Shown: positions 35,828-43,020 of the stretch, piece after piece
Layout: each line of letters begins with the position of its first letter
How positions within the stretch are numbered: the first letter of the stretch is position 1
Source: JBGAKG01 sp044224495
GTDB lineage: Bacteria; Myxococcota_A; Polyangia; Polyangiales; Polyangiaceae
NCBI GenBank assembly: GCA_044224495.1
Contig: JBGAKG010000010.1
Span: forward strand, 1 to 64,000
Direction of reading: 5' to 3'
Length of the DNA stretch: 64,000 bases
The notes under the pieces: generated by a model
The model's input: only the letters and a program-made list of their open reading frames with translations
What the model was told of the DNA's origin: nothing
Database searches by the model: none
Position numbers and translations under genes: made by a program

Positions 35828-37228
35828 ATGGCGAGTGGGGGGGAGATGACGGGAGCGCGGCGTACGGTGAGTCACGGGCACCTCCTTGCATCGCAGCGCG
35901 TCGCGCGGGTCGGGAGCTTCGAGCTCTTGCTCGATCGGGGCGAGGTCGACGCGGAGAGCATGGTCCGTTGGACCGAGCAGGCGGGGCGAATCCTCGATCG
36001 CGAGCCGCCCGAGGGCGAAGCCACGCTCGTCGCGTTCCTCGAGCCCATCCACCCCGACGATCGCGCTGCGGTGCGCTCCGCGCTCGAGCGGATCGAGAAG
36101 GAGCCCGGTGGATACCAGCTCGAGCATCGCGTCTGCACCCGCGGCGGCGAGGAGCGGATCGTCGAACAGTGCGCCGAGGTCGTACGGACCGACGGCGGCG
36201 CTCCGCGCAAGGTGGTGGGGACGCTGCGGGACGTGACCGAGGAGCGCCGTGCGGCGGCCTCCGCCCGAGCGCGGCTCGCCGATCTGCACGCGAACGAGGC
36301 ATCGCTGCGGGCGATCCTGGCTTCCACGCTCGATGCGATCGTCACCACCGACGCGCGCGGCGTGATCGAGCGCGTGAACCCGGCCGTGACGAGGATGTTC
36401 GGGTGGTCGCCCGAGGAGCTCGTGGGGCGCGAGCTGGCGATGCTCGCGCCGGCTGCGGCGCCGCTGACCCCCGGGAGCGGCCGTGGCGTCACGGGGGTGC
36501 GCAAGAACGGGACGTCGTTCCCGGCGGAGCTCGCCGTCGCGGAGTACGTCGCCGAAGGTGAGGCGCGTTTCGCCGCCGTCTTCCACGACATCACCGAGCG
36601 ACGGAAGCTCGAGCTCAACGTCGCGGAGGACGAGCTCCGCGTCCGTACGTCGATCGCCTACGACTTGCACGACGTCGTCGGTCAGCTCGTCGCCGCCGCG
36701 CGCATGCTCACCCAGAGCATCGTCCGCGATGCACCGCCGCGCCTGCGCGATCGCGTGGGGAGGGTGTCGAACCTCCTCGGCGACGCGCTGGAACACATCC
36801 GGAGTGCGTCCCGCAGCCTGTCGACGATCGAGATCGTCGAGACGTCGATCGGCGACGCCCTCGCCTCGCTCGCGGAGCAGACTCGGACGATCTTCGGGAT
36901 GGGCTGCACGCTCCAGATCGATCCGGACCTACCCGAGCCGGGCTCGCTGCAGAAGAACCAGGCGTACTTGATCGCGCGCGAGGCCGTGCTGAACGCGTCG
37001 AAGCACTCCGGTGGCACGCACGTGAAGATCGCGTTCGCCCTCCAGACGGGGTGGTTTCGCCTGAGCGTGAGCGACGACGGAAAAGGAATCCCCGAGGGCG
37101 CGAACCTGCGTGGGGTCGGGCTCTCGAGCATGGAGTACCGCGCGCGCCTCCTCGGCGGGAACCTCGCGCTGGTCACGCCGCGCGAGGGGGGGACCGAGGT
37201 CGTCGTCACCTGGCCGCGCGAAGACTGA
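35828..37228 (+). CDS. Sensor histidine kinase, PAS domains plus HisKA_3/HATPase
   Basis: A 466-residue soluble sensor kinase. Two PAS-like domains lie at about residues 25-135 and 155-255 (FGWSPEELVGREL is typical). The dimerisation region has YDLHDVVGQL with the phospho-His at residue 281, the HisKA_3 form used by kinases that pair with LuxR-type regulators. The HATPase domain shows NASKHSGG (N box), SDDGKGIP (G1) and GLSSMEYRARLLGG. No membrane helix is seen. It converges with the regulator gene six bases away, which is very likely its partner. ATG at 35828 is chosen; 35846 is an alternative. Confidence 0.88.
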   Translation: MASGGEMTGARRTVSHGHLLASQRVARVGSFELLLDRGEVDAESMVRWTEQAGRILDREPPEGEATLVAFLEPIHPDDRAAVRSALERIEKEPGGYQLEHRVCTRGGEERIVEQCAEVVRTDGGAPRKVVGTLRDVTEERRAAASARARLADLHANEASLRAILASTLDAIVTTDARGVIERVNPAVTRMFGWSPEELVGRELAMLAPAAAPLTPGSGRGVTGVRKNGTSFPAELAVAEYVAEGEARFAAVFHDITERRKLELNVAEDELRVRTSIAYDLHDVVGQLVAAARMLTQSIVRDAPPRLRDRVGRVSNLLGDALEHIRSASRSLSTIEIVETSIGDALASLAEQTRTIFGMGCTLQIDPDLPEPGSLQKNQAYLIAREAVLNASKHSGGTHVKIAFALQTGWFRLSVSDDGKGIPEGANLRGVGLSSMEYRARLLGGNLALVTPREGGTEVVVTWPRED

Positions 37229-37234
37229 GGGCGC

Positions 37235-38341
37235 TCACTCCTTGGTGGCGATTCGCCGAACCTCGCGCACCAGCGCACGAGGCTCGACCGGCTTCGAGAG
37301 GTACGACGTCGCGCCGCGGCGCGTGGCGGTATCGGCCGTCGCTTCGTCACCGAACCCCGTGAGGATGACCACCTCGCAGTCGAGCTTCTGGGCGCGGATG
37401 CGCTCGAGGAGGTCGAACCCGCTCATGTGCGGCATGCGGAGATCGACGAGCGCGACGTCGAACGATTGCGTGCCGAGGATCTCCAGTGCTTCCTTCCCAC
37501 CCGAGACGCTCACCGCGTCGATCCCGTCGCGCGTGAGCGCGCGGGTCACGCTCGTTCGGACCTGGACGTCGTCGTCGACGACGAGCACGCGGATTCGACC
37601 GTCGCTCGGAGCGACGGAGCGCTTGACGTCCGTCGTGGGCTCGCCGATGAGATCGTCCTGCGCGTCGAGGAAGCCGTCGCGCACCCAGTTGACCGCGCGC
37701 ACGACGACCTCGTTGGCGCTCTCGAGCCCGAGCTTGTCTTTGATCCGCGTGCGATGGGTCTCGACGGTCTTCACGCCGACGGCGAGCCTCCGCGCGATCT
37801 CGGTCGTGCGGAGGCCGGACCCGATGAGACGCAGGATCTGGAGCTCTCGATCGGAGAGGTGCCGCAAGCTGGGGCGCCCGCTCGTGATCTTCGGCTCCGC
37901 GAGAGAGGCGACGAGCATCTCGCTCACCGTATCGGAGACGAACGTCCGCCCCGCGATCACGCGGCGGAGCGCGCGGAGGATCACGGCGCTGTCCTCGTGC
38001 TTTCCGACGTAGCCCCGCGCGCCGGCCTGCAACGCGCGCTGGGCGAAGACCTTCTCGTCGTGCATGGAGAGGACGAGCACGGCGGGCGGGGGACGGTTGC
38101 TGGAGAGATCGCGCACGAGATCCATCGCGAGGTGGCCGCTGAGCGAGAGGTCGAGGATCACGACGTCGGGTGCGAGCTCCTTGCACTTCTTCGCCGCCTC
38201 GACGCGATCGCGCGCTTCGCCCACGACCTCGAGATCGCGCTCCTTGGCGAACATCTCACGCAACCCGTCCCGGACGACCGCATGATCGTCCACGATCAGG
38301 ATTCGTGCTCGGCCGCTACCCCCACCCCGCATGGTCCCCAT
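37235..38341 (-). CDS. Response regulator, receiver-LuxR HTH-receiver
   Basis: A 368-residue regulator with three domains. Receiver 1 spans residues 12-130 (phospho-acceptor Asp64 in LDLSLSG), a LuxR/NarL-type helix-turn-helix runs from about 158 to 220 (LSDRELQILRLIGSG, KTVETHR), and a second complete receiver covers about 250-365 (acidic pair VVDDD, acceptor Asp300 in VDLRMP, conserved Lys in SKPV). Receivers are normally N-terminal only, so the order is unusual. ATG at 38341 has GGAG four bases upstream. It converges with the HisKA_3 kinase gene at 35828-37228. Confidence 0.88.
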   Translation of the reverse strand: MGTMRGGGSGRARILIVDDHAVVRDGLREMFAKERDLEVVGEARDRVEAAKKCKELAPDVVILDLSLSGHLAMDLVRDLSSNRPPPAVLVLSMHDEKVFAQRALQAGARGYVGKHEDSAVILRALRRVIAGRTFVSDTVSEMLVASLAEPKITSGRPSLRHLSDRELQILRLIGSGLRTTEIARRLAVGVKTVETHRTRIKDKLGLESANEVVVRAVNWVRDGFLDAQDDLIGEPTTDVKRSVAPSDGRIRVLVVDDDVQVRTSVTRALTRDGIDAVSVSGGKEALEILGTQSFDVALVDLRMPHMSGFDLLERIRAQKLDCEVVILTGFGDEATADTATRRGATSYLSKPVEPRALVREVRRIATKE

Positions 38342-38449
38342 CGAACTCCGAATTATCGAGGATATTCGCGGAAGACCCCTCAGGGAAACCCTTACCCGCT
38401 GTCCGGGAGAGACCCCCTTATTTTCTCGGCAAATCTTACGGTCGCGTCC

Positions 38450-38495
38450 GGTGTGACCCGTTCTTGGAAGCCCCAAATTGGTTTGAAGTCACACC
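38450..38495. promoter_or_regulatory. Inverted repeat just before the 38496 operon
   Basis: GGTGTGAC at 38450-38457 and GTCACACC at 38488-38495 are perfect 8-base complements separated by 30 bases; the right arm ends at the base before the ATG. Inside the spacer, CCAA-A-TTGG (38473-38481) is a second small palindrome. No usual Shine-Dalgarno sequence is seen in front of this ATG. The arrangement could be an operator or an mRNA stem that controls the first gene of the eight-gene cluster. Confidence 0.5.
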
Positions 38496-39581
38496 ATGGC
38501 CGAAGGGGGAAGCTTCGAAGCACGAGCGACCGCGCCCAAGCCGTCGCTCACCGGATTCCAGACCCGCATCGCGGCGCTCGTCCGCGAGGTCGCGCGCGCC
38601 GACTTGCGGAACTTCCGCACGCTCTCGGGCGAGCGGGACTGGCAGCGCATCGTCGCCCGCGCGACGCTGCCGATCGCGCTCCGCCTGACGCGAGACGCAC
38701 GGACGCTCGTCGCCGAGATCGTGGCGGCGTGCGCGGAGCCCGAGCTTGCGGAGCCGCGCGTCTCGAGCTTGCCGCCGGGCTTCCTCTCCTTCGAGCGGCA
38801 GATGGATGCCGCCGCCGATCAGCTCGCGCAGGGGCGTCCCACGCTCGCGGCGGTCGAGGACATCGCGTTTCTCGTCCAGATGGAGCTCCGTCAGCGCCTC
38901 GAGCGCCTCGAGCGCCTCGGTGACGCGGCGGACCCCGTCACGGTGATCGGCGAGTGCGACGGTGCGCTGCGGCGCATTCGCAAGGGGCTCGGGACGATCG
39001 ACCGCGGGATCGTCGAGATCGAGGGCGTCGCCCCCGCGCTCGACTTCGCGAGCGAGCTCCAGGAGTCGCTCACGGTGCGGCGCTCGTACGGGCGTCTTCG
39101 CGCGTACTTCTCGTCGCAGAAGATGCTTGCGGTCTCGCCGAGCACGATCGAGGCGAACCTCCGCGCGGCTTCGGCGCGGATCGACAGCCTGGCCGAGGGC
39201 GAGGTGGCGGCGCTCCTCCGCGTTCGCGATCGGCTCCAGGTCCTCGAGCTGCAACAGCGGCTCGTCGCCTGGTTGGCGCCCGGCTCCGAGCGCGATCCGC
39301 TCGACGGCGAGCGCCTGCTGCAAGACGTCCACGGGTTCGTCGAGATGCTCCACATGGTCAACCGGCGCCAAGAGTTGGTCGAGCACGACGCGGCTGCCGT
39401 CGAGCGCTTCTTGAGTCTGCCTCCGGAGTCGAACGAGCGCGGGGCGATCCTGGAGCGGCTCTCGGGACTCGACGACGATCTCGATCGCGCGGTCTCCCAG
39501 TCCGGAGAGCACGCCGCGATCGACGGTGTGGTGGCCAAGGTCGGTACTCGGCTCGGCGTGCGCACGGGAGGCTCGCGATGA
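38496..39581 (+). CDS. Helical protein of unknown function, first gene of signalling cluster
   Basis: A 361-residue, soluble, mostly alpha-helical protein rich in Arg, Glu, Ala and Leu, with no recognisable domain. Runs such as MELRQRLERLERLGD and ADQLAQGRPTLAAVED suggest helical bundles or coiled coils, and DAAVERFLSLPPES hints at a separate C-terminal helical unit. It opens a run of eight co-directional genes and overlaps the next gene by four bases (ATGA), so it is probably translated together with the PATAN-like protein. A scaffold or adaptor role is only a guess. Confidence 0.6.
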   Translation: MAEGGSFEARATAPKPSLTGFQTRIAALVREVARADLRNFRTLSGERDWQRIVARATLPIALRLTRDARTLVAEIVAACAEPELAEPRVSSLPPGFLSFERQMDAAADQLAQGRPTLAAVEDIAFLVQMELRQRLERLERLGDAADPVTVIGECDGALRRIRKGLGTIDRGIVEIEGVAPALDFASELQESLTVRRSYGRLRAYFSSQKMLAVSPSTIEANLRAASARIDSLAEGEVAALLRVRDRLQVLELQQRLVAWLAPGSERDPLDGERLLQDVHGFVEMLHMVNRRQELVEHDAAAVERFLSLPPESNERGAILERLSGLDDDLDRAVSQSGEHAAIDGVVAKVGTRLGVRTGGSR

Positions 39582-40792
39582 GCGGCGCACCGCTGGTCGA
39601 GCTCCAGGATCACGCCGGTGCGGGGCGGAGCGGCGAGTTCATCTGCGCGACGTCGACGCTCGAGGTCCACGTGTTCCTCCAGCGCGGGCGCGTCGCGTGG
39701 GCGACGGACTCCGCGCACCCGTTCGAGTTCGCGCGCTCGCTGAAGGCGCGCCGCAACATCGACGACCAGACCTTCCGCGAGGTCGTCGAGACGTGTCGGC
39801 GCGACCGTCTGCCGCTCGGCGAGACGCTCGTCGAGTGGGACTTGGCGTCGTGGGGCGACGTGCAGGCCGCGCTCGCGCATCAGCTCCGGCTCGCGCTCGC
39901 GAGCCTCGCGCGCTGCAGCGTCGGTTCGACGGTGTTCCTCGAGCGCCACAACTACGCGCGCTACGACGAGAAGCTCACGTTCGACGTGCGGGAGCTCGTC
40001 GGTGCGCTCGCGAGCGAGGAGCCGGTCCCCTCGGCGCGCACCACCGCGACGGGCTCCACCGCCCGCCAGCTGCTCGACATCATCAAGGGGAGCCGCTGGG
40101 TGCAGCTGGTGGAGGAGGGCCGTGTCGTCGACGACGCCGGCGCGAGCCAAGAGGCGCTCGATCTGTCGGACATCTCGCGGCTCACGCTCGGCGACGGGGC
40201 CGACTTCGTGGCCGTGCGCTCGGCCGATGGTTGCCTGCTCGGGGCGCAGCTCGCGGGGACGCGCCGCCAGCTCTGGACGATGCTCGCGATCGACTCGACG
40301 TTCGGCGCCGCGGTCGCCGCGCTCTCGGCGGCGGGCGTGCTCTCGCGGCGGCAGCGCCACGACACGCCGCTGGAGCTGGGCGCGTGGCGGCGCGAGCCGA
40401 CCTCGCCGCTCCCGGCGATCGATCAGGTGTTCTCGTTCGGGCGCGACGTGCTCGGCGCGGTCCTTCTGTCGACCGACGAGCGCACGGCCGGGATCGGGCG
40501 CGCGGGGCTCGACGAGGCGCGCTGCGTGTCGCTCGCGCGCCGGCGCGCGCCGCTCTTCGGGATCCTCGCGCGGTCGAAGGCGCCGGGGGCGCTCGGAGCG
40601 CTCGGGTTCGATCTGCGCACGCTCGTCACGGGCGACGGCCCGATCTGGTGCTTCGGCGCCGAGACGTTCGGCGCCGAGCCTTGGGCTTCGGCGTGGGTGT
40701 TCACCGCGCGCCAAGGCTCGCAGGGGATCGGCTGGGCGTGCCTCACGACGCTCTCGCGTTCGATCTCCAAAGGGGACCAAGGCGCCGAATGA
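39578..40792 (+). CDS. PATAN/DUF4388-like domain protein
   Basis: A 404-residue protein. The N-terminal about 130 residues have the pattern of PATAN/DUF4388 domains: SGEFICATSTLEVHVFL, GRVAWATD, then ETLVEWDLASWGDV and a helix LRLALASLARC with a beta return. These domains occur with roadblock proteins and GTPases in delta-proteobacterial signalling. The C-terminal half (from about residue 230) is of unknown fold with several Trp and Gly. It is joined by ATGA overlaps to both neighbours (39578 and 40789), which supports obligate co-production with the helical protein and the ABC-phosphatase. Confidence 0.62.
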   Translation: MSGAPLVELQDHAGAGRSGEFICATSTLEVHVFLQRGRVAWATDSAHPFEFARSLKARRNIDDQTFREVVETCRRDRLPLGETLVEWDLASWGDVQAALAHQLRLALASLARCSVGSTVFLERHNYARYDEKLTFDVRELVGALASEEPVPSARTTATGSTARQLLDIIKGSRWVQLVEEGRVVDDAGASQEALDLSDISRLTLGDGADFVAVRSADGCLLGAQLAGTRRQLWTMLAIDSTFGAAVAALSAAGVLSRRQRHDTPLELGAWRREPTSPLPAIDQVFSFGRDVLGAVLLSTDERTAGIGRAGLDEARCVSLARRRAPLFGILARSKAPGALGALGFDLRTLVTGDGPIWCFGAETFGAEPWASAWVFTARQGSQGIGWACLTTLSRSISKGDQGAE

Positions 40793-42150
40793 GCTCGACC
40801 CACGAGTCGACAGCGCTCGCGCTGCAGGGCTTCGGTGTCGCCTTCGGCGACCGCGTCGTCCTGGCCGACGTCACGCTCGCGGTCGCTGCGCGCGGAGTCA
40901 CGACCTTGGTCGGACCCGCCGGCACCGGGAAGTCGACGCTGCTCCGCACGATCGCCGGGCTGAACGACGCGCACCCGGATCTCGCGGTCTGGGGCGATGC
41001 ACGTCTGGCCGGGGAGCCGCTCTCCTTCGGGCGCCAGCGCCCGGGCGAGGTGCGGCTCGGCGTCGCGATCGTCACGCAGCACGCGCGCTTCTTCCTCGAC
41101 AGCGTCCGCGAGAACCTCGTGTCGGCGCTTCCGAACCGCTCGCTGCTCGAGCCCGCCGCGCAGACCGCGCGCGTTCGGGCGCTGCTGGAGGCCAACGACC
41201 TCGGGGAGCTGGGCACGCGGCTCGCGGAGAACGTCACGAACCTCGGGACGGCGCAGCAGCGCAAGCTCGCGCTCGTGCGCGCCGTGGCCGCGGAGCCCAC
41301 GCTCCTGGTCGCGGACGAGCCGACGGTGGGGCTCGAGCCGAGCGACGCCGAGCAGGTGCTCGCGCTCCTGCGCCGCCAAGCGGAGCACTGCGGCGTGCTC
41401 GTCGTCACCCATCATCAGCGCTACGCGCGGCTGCTCGGGGGCGACGTCGCGTTGCTCGCCGGCGGTCGCATCCAAGAGATCGCTCCGGCCGATCGGTTCT
41501 TCGATGCACCGGAGACCGAGGCGGCGCGCGTCTTCGTGCGCACCGGCGGCTGCGCGCTGCCGAGCCCTTCGTTTCTCAACGGCGCACGCGTCGAAGAGCT
41601 GGATCCCGCGACGCCGCCGCCGGTGGCCGTCGCCGTGGCGCGCCCGCGAACGGCAGGCCCGCGCGGCTTCCATTGGGTGCGGCCCGGTCTCCTCGGCGGC
41701 TTGCCGCGCCCGGGGATCGTCCGCTCCGTCGAGGAAGACGTGGAGCTCCTCGCCGGGCTCGGCGTCGGCGCGCTCGTCACGGCCGAGGAGACGACGACCG
41801 TCGATCCGGAGTTGCTCCAGCGCTTCGGCATCTCGTCCGTCCACTTTCCGATCCCCGACATGGCGGCGCCCGAGCTCGCCGCCGCCGACGAGCTCTGTCG
41901 CCGGATCGATGCGCTGAACTCGGGTGGGGTCGCGGTCGCGATCCATTGTCGGGCGGGCCTCGGGCGGACGGGGACGCTCCTCGCCGCGCAGCTCGTCCAC
42001 GACGGCGAGTCGGCGCGCGACGCGATCGAGCGGGTGCGCCGGGTGAACCCGCGCGCGATCCAGTCCGAGGCCCAGGTGGCGTTCCTCTCCGCGTTCGAGG
42101 CGCACGTGCGCCTCCACGGCGAGCGCACGTGCACGTCCGCGACGTGCTGA
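40789..42150 (+). CDS. ABC ATPase fused to tyrosine/dual-specificity phosphatase
   Basis: A 453-residue fusion. Residues 1-225 are an ABC nucleotide-binding domain: Walker A GPAGTGKST, Walker B LLVADEPT and the H-loop VVTHH. The signature LSGGQ is altered to NLGTAQQRK. A linker leads to a phosphatase domain from about residue 290 with the cysteine nucleophile loop HCRAGLGRTG (C-x5-R) and an upstream WPD-loop-like PIPDM. No transporter permease gene is nearby, so the ATPase may act as a regulated switch rather than a pump. It overlaps the previous gene as ATGA. The architecture is rare to my knowledge. Confidence 0.8.
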   Translation: MSSTHESTALALQGFGVAFGDRVVLADVTLAVAARGVTTLVGPAGTGKSTLLRTIAGLNDAHPDLAVWGDARLAGEPLSFGRQRPGEVRLGVAIVTQHARFFLDSVRENLVSALPNRSLLEPAAQTARVRALLEANDLGELGTRLAENVTNLGTAQQRKLALVRAVAAEPTLLVADEPTVGLEPSDAEQVLALLRRQAEHCGVLVVTHHQRYARLLGGDVALLAGGRIQEIAPADRFFDAPETEAARVFVRTGGCALPSPSFLNGARVEELDPATPPPVAVAVARPRTAGPRGFHWVRPGLLGGLPRPGIVRSVEEDVELLAGLGVGALVTAEETTTVDPELLQRFGISSVHFPIPDMAAPELAAADELCRRIDALNSGGVAVAIHCRAGLGRTGTLLAAQLVHDGESARDAIERVRRVNPRAIQSEAQVAFLSAFEAHVRLHGERTCTSATC

Positions 42151-42193
42151 CCGATTCACGAGTCACGAAAACCGTTCAAGAAGGAGAGTCGAA

Positions 42194-42598
42194 ATGTCCC
42201 TCGATACTGCCCTCACCAAAGCCCAACAATCCGTCCCCGAGTGCGTTGCCGTCGGCTACGTCGACATGAGCACCGGGATGCTCCTCGGCGTGAAGACCGT
42301 CGACTCTCACCCGCAGGAGGTGCTCGACCTCGTCGCCGCGGCGACGGCCGATCTCTTCCAGGGTCAGAGCGTCACCTCGATCGAGAAGCTGTTCCGCAAG
42401 TCGCGCGGCCAGACGGAGGATGGCGTGCACTACTTCCGCGAGATCCTCGTCTTCAGCGAGAACCTTCTCCACATCTTCATCCGCGCCAAGAAGAAGACGG
42501 ATCAGGCCGTCGTCTTCGTCTGCCGCGCGTCCGCAAACATCGGCATGGCGCTCACCAAATCGCGCCAGTCCATCGGCGACATCGAAGCCGCAGTCTGA
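42194..42598 (+). CDS. Roadblock/LC7-like protein 1
   Basis: A 134-residue protein with the alternating alpha-beta pattern of roadblock/LC7 domains (SVPECVAVGYVDMSTG, LDLVAAATADLF, FREILVFSENLLHIF and CRASANIGMAL). In other bacteria these dimerise and act as GTPase-activating or scaffold partners of MglA-like GTPases; one is encoded three genes downstream. It has a clear Shine-Dalgarno sequence, AAGGAG, nine bases before the ATG. It is the paralogue of the next gene, which has the same length. Confidence 0.68.
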   Translation: MSLDTALTKAQQSVPECVAVGYVDMSTGMLLGVKTVDSHPQEVLDLVAAATADLFQGQSVTSIEKLFRKSRGQTEDGVHYFREILVFSENLLHIFIRAKKKTDQAVVFVCRASANIGMALTKSRQSIGDIEAAV

Positions 42599-42615
42599 AA
42601 AGGGAGGAACTCACC

Positions 42616-43020
42616 ATGGCGAATACGACTGAAGTCTGCAAATCGATTCACGAGAAGGTGGATGACTGCCTCGCCGTCGGCGTCGTCGATCTCAACACCG
42701 GCATGCTGATGGGGGTCTACCACTCGGTGCCCTACTTCACGCAGGCCTACCTCGACGCAGTGGCGGCAGCCGCCGTCGAGATGTTCCGCGGGAAGAACGT
42801 GCGCCGCGTCGAGGAGCTCCTCAGCCAGCAGCGCGGCGAGCCGATCAAGGACTCGTTCGAGGAGATCTTCATCTCCTCGCCGAAGGTCTATCACTTCATG
42901 ACGACGATCAAAGAGAAGGGCGCCGTCATCGTGATGGTGACCAAGAAGACCGTGAACCAAGGAATGGGGTGGGCGGCCTTGCGCAACAACGTCGCCGCGA
43001 TCAAAGGGACGCTCCCCTGA
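42616..43020 (+). CDS. Roadblock/LC7-like protein 2
   Basis: A 134-residue paralogue of the preceding protein. Corresponding strands align (DDCLAVGVVDLNTGMLMG, AAAAVEMFRG, EEIFISSPKVYHFM and GMGWAALRNNVAAI) though identity is moderate, so the duplication is old. AGGGAGG precedes the ATG by nine bases. Two such paralogues could form a heterodimer binding the GTPase encoded at 44581. It overlaps the open frame of the next gene by up to 52 bases, depending on that gene's start. Confidence 0.68.
   Translation: MANTTEVCKSIHEKVDDCLAVGVVDLNTGMLMGVYHSVPYFTQAYLDAVAAAAVEMFRGKNVRRVEELLSQQRGEPIKDSFEEIFISSPKVYHFMTTIKEKGAVIVMVTKKTVNQGMGWAALRNNVAAIKGTLP

Noticed and set aside
31271..36796. A minus-strand open frame of 1841 codons
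   Set aside because: It runs antisense through five well-supported plus-strand genes (thioredoxin, kinase, phosphoesterase and others). Its product is Arg/Asp/His-rich without motifs, as expected from the antisense of GC-biased codons.
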